64,000 nt of DNA, taken from Ureibacillus xyleni. Its GTDB lineage: Bacteria; Bacillota; Bacilli; Bacillales_A; Planococcaceae. How positions within the stretch are numbered: position 1 is the first letter of the stretch; every line of letters begins with the position of its first letter. The stretch covers positions 56,273 to 120,272 of the forward strand of contig NZ_OBMQ01000012.1 in assembly GCF_900217795.1 (NCBI RefSeq), given 5' to 3'. Below the pieces are notes generated by a model. It made no database searches. It saw only the letters and a program-made list of their open reading frames with translations, and had not been told where the DNA came from. Below are positions 43,588 through 52,985 of the stretch, in pieces. Made by a program: the position numbers and the translations under genes.

Positions 43588-44520
43588 ATGATAGAAGTTG
43601 TCAATTTAACGAAAGCTTATAAAAAAGGAACTGCAGTAGATCATATAAATTTTTATATTGAACCGGGTGAAATTGTAGGATTACTCGGACCAAATGGCGC
43701 TGGAAAATCTACAACGATTGCAATGCTGTCAACGTTAATACCGCCTACAGATGGTGATGTATTGTTACAACAAAAAAGCGTATTGAAAGACCCGTCCTCT
43801 TTACGAAAAGTGCTAGGGGTTGTTCCTCAAGAAATTGCATTATATGGAGATCTTACAGCAAAAGAAAATCTTAATTTTTTCGGAAACCTATACAAGATGC
43901 CAAAAACTCAACTTAAGAATCGTGTTGAAGTTGTTCTTCAACAAATTGGGTTGGAGCAGGAATCGAAGAAACTTGTAAAACATTATTCTGGGGGAATGAA
44001 AAGACGGCTTAATATTGGGGTTGCTCTTTTGCACGAACCTCAATATTTAATTATGGATGAACCAACAGTAGGTATCGACCCTCAATCACGGAACCATATT
44101 CTCGAGACTGTTAAGAAATTAAATGAACATTCAAATACAGCAATTATTTATACAAGTCACTATATGGAAGAAGTGGAGTATTTGTGTGATCGTATCTATA
44201 TTATGGATCAAGGGCGAATTATAGCATCAGGTACTAAAGAGGAGATAAAAGCAATTCTTTCTTCAGAAAATACGATTGTCGTCAAAGTTGAAAATTATTC
44301 AAATGATTTTATGAATGACTTGTTGAAGCAACCATTCCTTTCGAATATCAATTCAAGCGAAGGGGAAGTTGCATTTACCGTTGCAAAAGGAATGAATTTC
44401 TTACCTACTTTATTTTCATTATGTGAACATCATCGAGTACTATTAAAAAGTTTTCAAGTAGAAGAACCAACATTAGAAGATGTATTTCTACATTTAACGG
44501 GTCGTGCATTACGTAATTAG
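43588..44520 (+). CDS. ABC transporter ATP-binding protein (LnrL-like)
   Basis: 310 residues. Walker A GPNGAGKST, Q loop VPQE, signature YSGGMKRR, Walker B YLIMDEP, and a switch histidine (TSHYMEE), followed by a C-terminal extension typical of drug-export ATPases. It is the first gene of a three-gene operon with two permeases. It should energise export of, or resistance to, a membrane-active compound. Confidence 0.92.
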   Translation: MIEVVNLTKAYKKGTAVDHINFYIEPGEIVGLLGPNGAGKSTTIAMLSTLIPPTDGDVLLQQKSVLKDPSSLRKVLGVVPQEIALYGDLTAKENLNFFGNLYKMPKTQLKNRVEVVLQQIGLEQESKKLVKHYSGGMKRRLNIGVALLHEPQYLIMDEPTVGIDPQSRNHILETVKKLNEHSNTAIIYTSHYMEEVEYLCDRIYIMDQGRIIASGTKEEIKAILSSENTIVVKVENYSNDFMNDLLKQPFLSNINSSEGEVAFTVAKGMNFLPTLFSLCEHHRVLLKSFQVEEPTLEDVFLHLTGRALRN

Positions 44521-44531
44521 GGGGGATTAAA

Positions 44532-45788
44532 GTGTTCTTAGCACTGATACAAAAACAAATTAAATTATTGCTGCGAAGTCCTTCCGAATTGTTAATTTTA
44601 CTAGTAATGCCTATTGGATTAATTTTTATATTAAGTTATGCGCTTGGTCCTTTAATGGAGGGCGATACAGAAATATCTAAGGTTGAAATTGCCCTCGTAC
44701 AACATGGAAATCAAGAAGAGCAAGTAGAAGCATTTATTCAGATGGCAAAAGATTTCTTCCCGATTACTGATGAACTAAAGGGACAAATTACAGGGATGCT
44801 ACCAGTAAAGTTACTAGAAGAACAAATCATGGAAAATGAAGAGTTAAAGGAATTTGTCCATATTACAAAAGTTAGTGAAAGTAAGATTGATGAAACTCGC
44901 AATGAAAAAGAGTTTTCAGCAATTATTGAAATTCCAGAAAACTTTACATTTGATTTTTTATCCTACCAATTTTTAAATGGTGAGAAACCATCATTTTCTG
45001 TTTACTTAAACGAAGGTGAACAAATTACAGCGAGTATCGTTCAAACGATTATTGATGATTTCCAGCATCAATATACGCTAAATAAAGTTTTAAGTGAAAA
45101 TGGATTATTGTCACAAGGAATGATTGTTCCAACACCGGAAATCTCATCAACGATTAAAACCATTCAATCCCAAGGTGAGATTACATCGAAAATTTATTAT
45201 ACCTTTAGTATGGCGGTAATGTTTATTTTATTTATTGCAGGGACTATAGCAAGCCAATCATTTTTAGAAAAGGATACGCATATTTTTGACCGCATTTTAC
45301 TTGCACGCATTCATCCTATCACATATTTATCTAGTATTATCGTATCTACTGTTATTCTCGCAATGTTACAAACAATGATTTTGTTTACCTTTGCTTATTT
45401 TATATTTGATATTACTTTTAACCATTTTGATCTGTATCTACTTTTAACTTTCCTATTGGCTATGGTAATCGGAGGTATCGCTGCAGTACTTTCATCCTTG
45501 AATTACCGCTATAACTCGGCAAGTGCTTCGAATGTTTTTTCAAATGCACTCGTTGCAATTTTAGCATTACTCGGGGGTAGTTTCTTTAATATAAGTAGTT
45601 TATCTCCAGGTATGGCTAAAATCGGTATGTGGACTCCAAATGGTGCTGCTTTAGACGGTTATTTAAAGTTAGCACAACAAGTATCGCTATCGGATCTTTT
45701 ACCTAACATTACAAATTTAGCTATCTTACTGATTGCATTAATTGTTTTGGCCTTTCTGCTCTTCCCGAAAAGAGGAGGTCTTGAATGA
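44532..45788 (+). CDS. ABC-2 type permease (LnrM-like)
   Basis: 418 residues from a GTG start (ribosome site GGGGGA). One N-terminal helix (about 18-38), a large outside loop (about 40-220) and a cluster of five helices in the C-terminal half form the ABC2_membrane_3 topology. ACAATG-type overlap: its stop is inside the next gene's start (ATGA). It is paired with the following permease as a heterodimer. Confidence 0.9.
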   Translation: MFLALIQKQIKLLLRSPSELLILLVMPIGLIFILSYALGPLMEGDTEISKVEIALVQHGNQEEQVEAFIQMAKDFFPITDELKGQITGMLPVKLLEEQIMENEELKEFVHITKVSESKIDETRNEKEFSAIIEIPENFTFDFLSYQFLNGEKPSFSVYLNEGEQITASIVQTIIDDFQHQYTLNKVLSENGLLSQGMIVPTPEISSTIKTIQSQGEITSKIYYTFSMAVMFILFIAGTIASQSFLEKDTHIFDRILLARIHPITYLSSIIVSTVILAMLQTMILFTFAYFIFDITFNHFDLYLLLTFLLAMVIGGIAAVLSSLNYRYNSASASNVFSNALVAILALLGGSFFNISSLSPGMAKIGMWTPNGAALDGYLKLAQQVSLSDLLPNITNLAILLIALIVLAFLLFPKRGGLE

Positions 45789-46891
45789 TAAATATTTTAA
45801 AAACAAAGTTAATATTATTAAAGCGGGAACCATTAAGTTTTATTGTAATAACAATCATTATTTGTTTATTTGCCTATATTTTAGGACTTGGTCAACAAGC
45901 AAAATTACCAATTGCTGTTTATTCAAATTTAGATAAAAATTTGACAGAAACGATGCTTCAGGAATTAAAAAAAATGCCAGATGTTGAATATCAACTTTAT
46001 GATGAAGAAGAGGCATTAAAATTAGTGGAAGAAGGGGACGTAGAATTAGCCGTACATTTACAAGCAAGTAGTTTTGAATTAATTTCATCTCCTAACTTTT
46101 TAAATGCACCGTTATTTCAAAACGAGATTTCAACGATTTATCGTGAAGTCATGCAAAACGAAACGATTGTTACGGCTTATCCCGTAGAGCAACAAAAGAA
46201 TATACAATCTATTCTTAATGAAGTAGAATCCAATGCTAGTTTTAATGTTGAATATACTAACTTTTCCAATGATGGTGATTTTATTTACGATTCTAAACTT
46301 CATAGCCTCTTTGGATTCACTCTATTTATGGTAATCTATACAATTGCTAACGGTGTTAACCATCTTGTAATGGAACGAAGAAATCATATTTGGTCGAGAT
46401 TAACAGTTTCCTCCATTGGAAAGACCCAAATATATATCGCGAATCTGGCTTATAGCTTTTTGTTAGGTTATTTACAAGTAGTGCTAGTACTGTCAATTTT
46501 CCACTTTGGAGTAGGTGTGGACTTTTATGGTGGATTTTTCAAAACATTAATTGCAATCATACCATATTTATTCTGTATTGTAGCATTAACGATTTTTGTA
46601 GCATCCATCGCCGAAACTCCTGGTAAGTTTAATGCATTTATCGTTGTGTTAGCTGTTCCCTTTGCAATGCTTGGAGGAGCTTATTGGCCAATTGAGATCG
46701 TTACTTCCAAAGTTATCTTAACTCTTTCGTATATTTCACCGATTACTTATGGCATGCAAATACTAAATGGGGTAACAATTCATGGAGCTACAATTAATGA
46801 ACTCTTTCAACCTCTTGGAATGTTACTTCTCATGGCTGTTATCTTAATGGGCATTGGAATTAACGTTTTAGAAAAAAAGGGTCATTCTTAA
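45785..46891 (+). CDS. ABC-2 type permease (LnrN-like)
   Basis: 368 residues with the same layout as its neighbour: N-terminal helix, outside loop (about 45-175), then five or six helices with the AMLGGAYWPIEI motif typical of ABC-2 drug exporters. It is translated with the preceding gene through a 4-bp ATGA overlap. It is the last gene of the operon. Confidence 0.9.
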   Translation: MINILKTKLILLKREPLSFIVITIIICLFAYILGLGQQAKLPIAVYSNLDKNLTETMLQELKKMPDVEYQLYDEEEALKLVEEGDVELAVHLQASSFELISSPNFLNAPLFQNEISTIYREVMQNETIVTAYPVEQQKNIQSILNEVESNASFNVEYTNFSNDGDFIYDSKLHSLFGFTLFMVIYTIANGVNHLVMERRNHIWSRLTVSSIGKTQIYIANLAYSFLLGYLQVVLVLSIFHFGVGVDFYGGFFKTLIAIIPYLFCIVALTIFVASIAETPGKFNAFIVVLAVPFAMLGGAYWPIEIVTSKVILTLSYISPITYGMQILNGVTIHGATINELFQPLGMLLLMAVILMGIGINVLEKKGHS

Positions 46892-46918
46892 CAAACCAAT
46901 TGTACAAAATTTGACATG

Positions 46919-46952
46919 CGCGGCTTACGATTGTAAGCCGCGTTAAAATTTT
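46919..46952 (+). terminator. Hairpin closing the ABC operon
   Basis: CGCGGCTTAC/GTAAGCCGCG perfect 10-bp GC-rich stem; the T run is weak. Confidence 0.7.
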
Positions 46953-46987
46953 AATTATGTAAATTTAAAGAAGGATTATGAAATTTT

Positions 46988-47016
46988 TGAAACTGTTTAC
47001 GAGCGAGGTCCGTCTA
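46988..47016 (+). promoter_or_regulatory. ECF-sigma autoregulatory promoter
   Basis: TGAAAC (46988-46993), 17 bp, CGTCTA (47011-47016). This is the classic Bacillus ECF promoter pattern (TGAAAC-N16/17-CGTC), 32 bp before the sigma gene, so the sigma factor probably drives its own operon. Confidence 0.85.
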
Positions 47017-47048
47017 AGGTGTGTAATTAAATATGGGGGTGTATCGTT

Positions 47049-47588
47049 GTGTTTGCAACTGATTTATTGTCTGAAGAAGACAATGTTTCAGAACTGTTTG
47101 AAGAACTTGTTGAAACTTATGCTGAAAGTTTAATTCAAGTGGCATATTCATATGTGAAAAATAAACAGATGGCTGAAGATATTGTACAGGATGTTTTTAT
47201 TAAAGCATTCGAAAAGAAATCCCAGTTCCGCGGAGATTCTTCATATAAAACGTATTTGTATAAAATGACCATTAATCGAAGCTACGATTATTTAAGAAGT
47301 TGGTCGTACCGTAATTATCTATTAACAAATACATTTTCTAATTTGTTCGGAGTTCAAAATTCACTGGATGATTTTCTCGTATTAGAAGATGAACGGGCTA
47401 TGATTGGAAATGAAGTACTAAAATTAAAACCGAAATATCGTGAAGTAGTCATTTTGTTTTATTTTAAAGAATTAAAAATAGAGGAAATTGCAAGTATCCT
47501 TGATTGTTCAATCAATACTGTAAAAACGAGACTTAGTCGTGCAAGAAATATGTTAAAAGAACGATTAGGAGGGAAACTAGATGAGTGA
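47049..47588 (+). CDS. ECF RNA polymerase sigma factor (first pair)
   Basis: 179 residues from a GTG start after GGGGGTG. Region 2 contains VAYSYVKNKQMAEDIVQDVFIKAF and TINRSYDYLRSW; region 4 contains LKPKYREVVILFYFKELKIEEIASILDCSINTVKTRLSRARNML. The product overlaps the anti-sigma gene by eight bases. A second sigma gene at 57836 is very similar. The likely targets are cell-envelope functions, given its own promoter and the similar one before pbpA. Confidence 0.93.
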   Translation: MFATDLLSEEDNVSELFEELVETYAESLIQVAYSYVKNKQMAEDIVQDVFIKAFEKKSQFRGDSSYKTYLYKMTINRSYDYLRSWSYRNYLLTNTFSNLFGVQNSLDDFLVLEDERAMIGNEVLKLKPKYREVVILFYFKELKIEEIASILDCSINTVKTRLSRARNMLKERLGGKLDE

Positions 47589-48333
47589 AAATCAAATAAA
47601 GAAAAGTATCCAGTATATTTTTACAGAGAATCAAGTATATGATCAAGGTACAAAACGAAGATTAATCAATAATATGGTAAAGCCACCTCAGAAGAAGAGA
47701 AATGTTGTATTTATGCCAATAGCGGTAACAATTTGTTTACTTTTAGGTTCAGGTATTTGGATTTCAAGCATTTTGCCTAAGACATCACAACAAGCAAATA
47801 CGGAACTAGAGGCTCCAAACTTAGAAGAACATCCAGCAATAAGTAATGACAATGAGAAAATTGCAGAGTTAGAATATCAAGTAAGTACCTTTGAGGATGA
47901 AAGGGAATATTATCATGAAGTCATTCAACAAATCATGCCAAGTTTAACGGATGATGAAATGCTGCAACTTGCAAAGAGTCACTTTAAGTATGAACTATCC
48001 GTCAATCATAAACCGTTACCAACATCAGGGGTCATGGAAGTTGAACCAGGAGAAGTAAATGTGATGCTAACATTCTATATGGCACCCCATTACAATGTCT
48101 TAACTGAAGAATGGTACCAAAAGGGAATGATTAGTGGAGATTATTTTTCTCATATTGAAAAAATACAACCAGAAAATGCGGAAGTTATTTATGCTGATGG
48201 AGCGAATGTTACTGCTCAAGGATATAAATTTGCCAATCTGGTAGGCGGCTCTAAAATCTCATTAACAATTTCAGACGAACTGAGAGAGAGAATGTCGTTA
48301 GAAACAAATGAAATTGAAATATTAGTTAAATAG
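47581..48333 (+). CDS. Membrane-anchored anti-sigma factor (first pair)
   Basis: 250 residues. A cytoplasmic N-terminal 40 residues, one membrane helix (about 43-65) and a large outside domain starting with a helical, Glu-rich segment. There is no zinc-binding HCC motif. The 8-bp overlap with the sigma gene gives translational coupling, usual for sigma/anti-sigma pairs. The call rests on position and topology. Confidence 0.75.
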   Translation: MSENQIKKSIQYIFTENQVYDQGTKRRLINNMVKPPQKKRNVVFMPIAVTICLLLGSGIWISSILPKTSQQANTELEAPNLEEHPAISNDNEKIAELEYQVSTFEDEREYYHEVIQQIMPSLTDDEMLQLAKSHFKYELSVNHKPLPTSGVMEVEPGEVNVMLTFYMAPHYNVLTEEWYQKGMISGDYFSHIEKIQPENAEVIYADGANVTAQGYKFANLVGGSKISLTISDELRERMSLETNEIEILVK

Positions 48334-48342
48334 TGGATTACT

Positions 48343-48371
48343 GAGGATTCCGTTTCGGGTCCTCTTTTTTA
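48343..48371 (+). terminator. Terminator of the first sigma operon
   Basis: GAGGA..CCG/CGG..TCCTC stem followed by six Ts. Confidence 0.85.
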
Positions 48372-48394
48372 ATTAAGAATGTTTTCCCTCTATA

Positions 48395-48423
48395 TGCAAC
48401 CGTTTTAACGAATTATCCGTCAC
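48395..48423 (+). promoter_or_regulatory. ECF-like promoter upstream of pbpA
   Basis: TGCAAC, 17 bp, CGTCAC. It differs from the promoter of the neighbouring sigma gene at one of six -35 bases and two of six -10 bases, with the same spacing. It lies 118 bp before pbpA. Confidence 0.5.
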
Positions 48424-48475
48424 ATCTTTAGAAAGTTTTTCTTTCTGAATGATACTTTTTTGTAAAGGTTTTTAA

Positions 48476-48484
48476 TGTTATACT
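48476..48484 (+). promoter_or_regulatory. Extended -10 box of a housekeeping pbpA promoter
   Basis: TGTTATACT (TGn followed by TATACT), 57 bp before the start codon. Confidence 0.45.
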
Positions 48485-48541
48485 AGAATGTATGTATTTT
48501 ATAAAATGAAGAATGCTAAACTTTAAGAAAGGGGAATAATA

Positions 48542-50755
48542 ATGCGAAAAAAGCCAAAAAATAACCGTGCTTCCAGTGTAAAAGCAAAATACCGCGCGAG
48601 TCTTTCATTTCGTATGAATATCCTTTTCTTTTCCATCTTTCTATTATTTTCTGCACTTATTTTCCGGCTAGGGTATTTGCAAATTGTAAAAGGTGAAGAT
48701 TATGTACGTGCGATAGAAAGAACAGAAGAAATTGCCGTGAATACTAGTGTGCCTCGTGGGCGAATTTATGATCGCTATGGAAGAATTTTAGTTGATAATG
48801 AGCCTGAAAATGCCATTACATATACGAAAATGCAAACAACGACAACTGAAGAAATGATAAATATTGCAGAACAATTGGCGATGTTAATTGAACAACCAAT
48901 TGACCGTATTACATTGCGAGATCGCCTAGATTTTTGGATTCTAAAAAATAGAGAAATTGCTTATGAAAAGGTAACTGAAGAAGAAAAGCTAAAAATACAA
49001 GCAAACGAAGATTTAGAAGAAAAAGAAAAGCAACAAGAGATTGATCGCTTAGTACGAGAAAGAATAACGGATGAAGAACTAAATGGATTCACACCATTCG
49101 AGTTGGAAGTGTTGGCCATCTATCGTGAAATGGCATCAGGTTATAACCTTTCTCCACAGATCATCAAAAATGAAAATGTAACAGATGCAGAATTTGCCCG
49201 TGTTTCTGAAAGACTACCAGATTTACCTGGAGTCAATACAACAACAGATTGGAAACGAGTGAAACTTTCTTCTGTTGCTGTACTCGGAAGAACCACTGTA
49301 CCGAGTAAAGGGATACCAAAAGCAAAACTCGATTTTTATTTAGCAAGAGATTATTCCCGAAATGACCGAGTTGGGGAAAGTTATTTTGAAGCGCAATATG
49401 AAGAGTTACTTCAAGGACAAAAATCGGTTGTGAAAAATATTACGAATAAACAAGGGGAAGTCATTGATACAGTAACGACGTATGCAGGTGAACCAGGTAA
49501 AGATTTAGTTTCAACGATTGATATCGAACTTCAAACTGAAGCAGAAAAAATTGTTGAACAAAAATTGCTTGAATTAAAATCCATGGGTCAATCTAAATTA
49601 CTCGATCGTGCTTTCTTTGTGATGATGAATCCTAATACTGGTGAAATCCTATCTGTAGTAGGGAAGAAAATTGAAAAAGATCCGGAAACCGGCAAATCAT
49701 ATATTGTTGATTATTCATATGGTACGTTTACAACAGCTTATGAAGCAGGTTCAACGGTCAAGGCTGCAACCGTTTTAATGGGTTACTCAGAAAATGCTAT
49801 TGAACCGGGTACAGTATTAATTGACCAGCCAATTAGATTATATGGAACGAAGCCAAAAAGTTCCATCTTTAACCGTAGTGGTGCCGTTGCGATGAATGAT
49901 TTGAAAGCTTTAGAACGTTCATCCAACTCCTATATGTTCCAAACAGCAATTAGAATTGCTGGATCGAATTATTCGCCAAATATGGTATTTAGAATTAAAA
50001 ACGATACACTTCAAACGATGCGTAATGGCTATGCCCAATTTGGACTCGGTGTAAATACAGGGGTTGATTTACCAAATGAAACATCAGGTATAAAAGGTGA
50101 ACTAACAGATACAGGTAAAATTTTAAACTTAGCAATTGGTCAGTTCGATACATATACACCGATGCAACTAGCACAGTATATTTCTACGATTGCTAATGGT
50201 GGATACAGAATTCAACCAAGAATGCTAAAGGAGATTCGCAATCCTTCAGAAGATGGGGAAACTTTAGGACCTGTTGTGGAAGAAGTAACACCAAAAATAT
50301 TGAATCGTATTTCGAACAGTATCGATGAAATTAATCATGTTAAAAAAGGACTTCGACAAGTTTATGTTGGATCACAAGGGTCTGCCTATTCAGCATTTAA
50401 CGATACGCCTTATACAGCTGCAGGGAAGACAGGAACAGCGGAAGTAGTTTATTATGGTCCATTACGTGAAGAATATGGAACATTTACTGTAAATCTAGCC
50501 CATGTTGGTTTTGCACCGTTGGAAAATCCTGAAGTTGCCTATGCTGTAGTAATTCCATGGGCAACAACGAATTTCAATATTCATTTAGGTCACGGTAACC
50601 AAATTGCACGTGAAGTTTTAGATGTTTATTTTGAACTAAAGAAAAAATATGAAAAAGAAGGTCTTACATCTAGTTCCGTGAAGCAGCAAATAATGCCACC
50701 AACAACAGATGATAAAATTGATGAAGACACGGAAGAACAAAAAATTAATGAATAG
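48542..50755 (+). CDS. pbpA: Penicillin-binding protein 2 (class B transpeptidase) PbpA
   Basis: 737 residues with one N-terminal membrane helix (about 28-50). The PBP dimer domain begins with PRGRIYDRYGR. The transpeptidase motifs are Ser404-T-V-Lys407, Ser460-S-Asn462 and Lys629-T-Gly631. It is the elongation-specific PBP2, as pbpA (yqgF) precedes the pst operon in B. subtilis. A Glu/Lys-rich insert (about 145-185) and a polar tail after the catalytic domain are lineage features. It may be driven in part by the ECF sigma encoded upstream. Confidence 0.95.
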   Translation: MRKKPKNNRASSVKAKYRASLSFRMNILFFSIFLLFSALIFRLGYLQIVKGEDYVRAIERTEEIAVNTSVPRGRIYDRYGRILVDNEPENAITYTKMQTTTTEEMINIAEQLAMLIEQPIDRITLRDRLDFWILKNREIAYEKVTEEEKLKIQANEDLEEKEKQQEIDRLVRERITDEELNGFTPFELEVLAIYREMASGYNLSPQIIKNENVTDAEFARVSERLPDLPGVNTTTDWKRVKLSSVAVLGRTTVPSKGIPKAKLDFYLARDYSRNDRVGESYFEAQYEELLQGQKSVVKNITNKQGEVIDTVTTYAGEPGKDLVSTIDIELQTEAEKIVEQKLLELKSMGQSKLLDRAFFVMMNPNTGEILSVVGKKIEKDPETGKSYIVDYSYGTFTTAYEAGSTVKAATVLMGYSENAIEPGTVLIDQPIRLYGTKPKSSIFNRSGAVAMNDLKALERSSNSYMFQTAIRIAGSNYSPNMVFRIKNDTLQTMRNGYAQFGLGVNTGVDLPNETSGIKGELTDTGKILNLAIGQFDTYTPMQLAQYISTIANGGYRIQPRMLKEIRNPSEDGETLGPVVEEVTPKILNRISNSIDEINHVKKGLRQVYVGSQGSAYSAFNDTPYTAAGKTGTAEVVYYGPLREEYGTFTVNLAHVGFAPLENPEVAYAVVIPWATTNFNIHLGHGNQIAREVLDVYFELKKKYEKEGLTSSSVKQQIMPPTTDDKIDEDTEEQKINE

Positions 50756-50758
50756 CGT

Positions 50759-50797
50759 AAAAATCTCGTCTATCTATGAATAGGCGAGATTTTTTTA
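50759..50797 (+). terminator. Terminator of pbpA
   Basis: AAATCTCGTCTAT/ATAGGCGAGATTT stem and seven Ts. Confidence 0.93.
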
Positions 50798-50837
50798 TTT
50801 CAAGTCACAATTATTACATTTACAAAATACTACAACG

Positions 50838-50854
50838 TTTACAATCTCTTTACA
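50838..50854 (+). promoter_or_regulatory. PhoP box upstream of pstS
   Basis: Two exact TTTACA hexamers (50838-50843 and 50849-50854), five bases apart (11-bp period), with a further TTTACA at 50819. PhoP of Bacillus binds such TT(A/C/T)ACA repeats. A TATATG -10 candidate follows. It implies induction under phosphate limitation. Confidence 0.75.
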
Positions 50855-50938
50855 CTTCATTTATATGAAATCAACAAACTACCATTATAGTTTTACCTGT
50901 AAGACAAACTTACTATGAATTGATGGAGGAAATAAGAG

Positions 50939-51910
50939 ATGAAAAAGTGGAAGTACTTAACGATGACAGCCGTACTAGGATCAGCATTACTATTAGGGGC
51001 ATGTGGTTCTGAAACAGAAACTGAAGATGCAGCAACAACTGGAAGTAATGCAGCTGAAACTACAGATTCTGGTGATGCACAATTAACAGGTTCAGTTTCA
51101 GGTGACGGTTCGTCGACTGTAGCACCAATTACAGAAGGTCTTGTTGAAGAATATGGAGCAGTTCAACCAGATGTAAAAGTATCGGTTGGTGTATCAGGTA
51201 CAGGCGGTGGTTTTGAAAAATTCATCGCTGGGGAAACTGACTTTTCTAATGCATCCCGTCCAATTAAAGATGAAGAAAAAGCTGAATTAGAAAAAGCTGG
51301 AATAGACTATACAGAATTTCAAGTTGCATTTGACGGTTTAACAGTTGTGATTAACCCCGAAAACGATTGGGCTACTGAATTAACAGTAGATCAGTTAAAA
51401 CAACTTTGGGTTGAAGATGGTACAACTAAAAAATGGTCGGATATCGATCCATCATGGCCAGATGAAGAAATCGTATTCTATTCACCAGGTACTGACTCAG
51501 GAACGTACGATTATTTCGATGAAGTAATTTTAGAAGGTGCAGACCTTGTGAAAGCTGCAACATTATCAGAAGACGATAACGTATTAGTACAAGGTGTATC
51601 GGCAGATAAAAATGCGATTGGATTCTTCGGTTATGCTTACTACTTAGAAAATGAAGATAAGTTAACTGCAGTAAGTGTTGATGGTGTAAAACCAACAAAT
51701 GAATCTATTGAATCTGGAGAATATACTCCTTTATCACGCCCACTATTTGTTTATGCGAAAAACAGTGCATTAAAAGAGAACGAAGCATTTTATGATTTCA
51801 TGAAATTTACTTTAGAACATGCTGGTGAAATGGCAGAAGCTGTTGGTTATGTAAAATTACCAGATGAAAAATATACTGAAGGTTTAACAGCTTTAGAAGG
51901 TTTAAAATAA
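50939..51910 (+). CDS. pstS: Phosphate ABC transporter, substrate-binding lipoprotein PstS
   Basis: 323 residues. The lipobox LLLGAC gives acylated Cys22, followed by a Thr/Ala/Asp-rich linker. The phosphate-binding loops [13 protein letters not shown] and [10 protein letters not shown] plus [11 protein letters not shown] are conserved. It is followed by pstC after a stem-loop, which is a common way to make more binding protein than permease. The ribosome site is TGGAGGAA. Confidence 0.96.
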   Translation: MKKWKYLTMTAVLGSALLLGACGSETETEDAATTGSNAAETTDSGDAQLTGSVSGDGSSTVAPITEGLVEEYGAVQPDVKVSVGVSGTGGGFEKFIAGETDFSNASRPIKDEEKAELEKAGIDYTEFQVAFDGLTVVINPENDWATELTVDQLKQLWVEDGTTKKWSDIDPSWPDEEIVFYSPGTDSGTYDYFDEVILEGADLVKAATLSEDDNVLVQGVSADKNAIGFFGYAYYLENEDKLTAVSVDGVKPTNESIESGEYTPLSRPLFVYAKNSALKENEAFYDFMKFTLEHAGEMAEAVGYVKLPDEKYTEGLTALEGLK

Positions 51911-51924
51911 ACATTCTCAATAAA

Positions 51925-51971
51925 GTGTGTGGGGTTCTCACTACCAAGTTAGTAGAGATTCCTCACACATT
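51925..51971 (+). terminator. Stem-loop between pstS and pstC (attenuator or mRNA stabiliser)
   Basis: A long imperfect stem (GTGTGTGGGG...CTCACTAC against GTAGAGATTCCTCACAC) with no good T run, so probably partial termination or 3' protection of pstS mRNA. Confidence 0.7.
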
Positions 51972-52034
51972 TATAAAATCTCTAAATAATCTTAAGAGAT
52001 TTGTTTTTTTACATAGTTGAAGGGAGTTTACATT

Positions 52035-52982
52035 ATGGCTTCTCAAGGTCTTGAGAAAGAGCAAAGTGTTCAACAGTTAATTGCTCAATCTCGAAACAAA
52101 AAAGGCAAAAAAATAGTTGAAAAATTAATGCCTCTCATTTTAATAATTACAGCATTAATTTCAGTCTTAACAACAATTGGGATCGTTTTTACACTTATTT
52201 TTGAAACCTTTGAATTTTTTCAGAGAGTATCAATTACCGATTACTTATTCGGAACGGAATGGTTGCCCTTCTCAGGAAGTGAGCCATTATATGGTGTCTT
52301 ACCATTAGTACTAGGAACTTTAAAAGTATCAGTAATTGCAGCCTGTGTAGCAGTACCACTAGGAATCGCTGCTGCTATCTACTTAAGTGAATACGCATCA
52401 GATAAAACTCGTCGAATCGTTAAACCAATCTTAGAGGTTCTAGCTGGTGTCCCAACAATTGTATATGGTTTTTTTGCATTAACATTTGTTACACCATTAT
52501 TACAACAATTGATACCATCGCTGAAAATATTCAATGCATTAAGTCCAGGAATTGTTGTCGGAATTATGATATTACCGATGATAGCATCATTATCTGAGGA
52601 CGCCATGAGCTCTGTTCCTAATTCAATTCGTGAAGGTGCGTTAGCGTTAGGGGCAACAAAATTAGAAGTTTCATTAAAAGTTGTATTACCGGCAGCATTA
52701 TCTGGTATCGTTTCATCTGTCGTATTAGCGGTATCTCGTGCAATAGGGGAGACAATGATCGTTTCACTAGCAGGGGGAGCCACGCCAACATTCGAATTCA
52801 ATGTAACAGGGTCAATTCAAACCATGACAGCTTATATTGTTCAAGTATCATCCGGTGATGCAGGTTATGGTACAACAATTTACTATTCAATTTATGCAGT
52901 TGGTTTTACGTTATTTATCTTTACTTTATTAATGAATTTATTAGCACAATACATTTCAAAACGCTTCAGAGAGGAGTATTAA
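52035..52982 (+). CDS. pstC: Phosphate ABC transporter permease PstC
   Basis: 315 residues from the ATG after AAGGGAG; a TTG upstream overlaps that site. Six membrane helices; the coupling motif EGALALGATKLEVSLKVVLPAALSGI is conserved. It forms the pore with PstA. Confidence 0.95.
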   Translation: MASQGLEKEQSVQQLIAQSRNKKGKKIVEKLMPLILIITALISVLTTIGIVFTLIFETFEFFQRVSITDYLFGTEWLPFSGSEPLYGVLPLVLGTLKVSVIAACVAVPLGIAAAIYLSEYASDKTRRIVKPILEVLAGVPTIVYGFFALTFVTPLLQQLIPSLKIFNALSPGIVVGIMILPMIASLSEDAMSSVPNSIREGALALGATKLEVSLKVVLPAALSGIVSSVVLAVSRAIGETMIVSLAGGATPTFEFNVTGSIQTMTAYIVQVSSGDAGYGTTIYYSIYAVGFTLFIFTLLMNLLAQYISKRFREEY

Positions 52983-52985
52983 AGT

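Noticed and set aside
52379..52801. Minus-strand ORF of 140 codons opposite pstC
   Set aside because: Antisense shadow with Asn/Thr/Ile bias; pstC is unambiguous.
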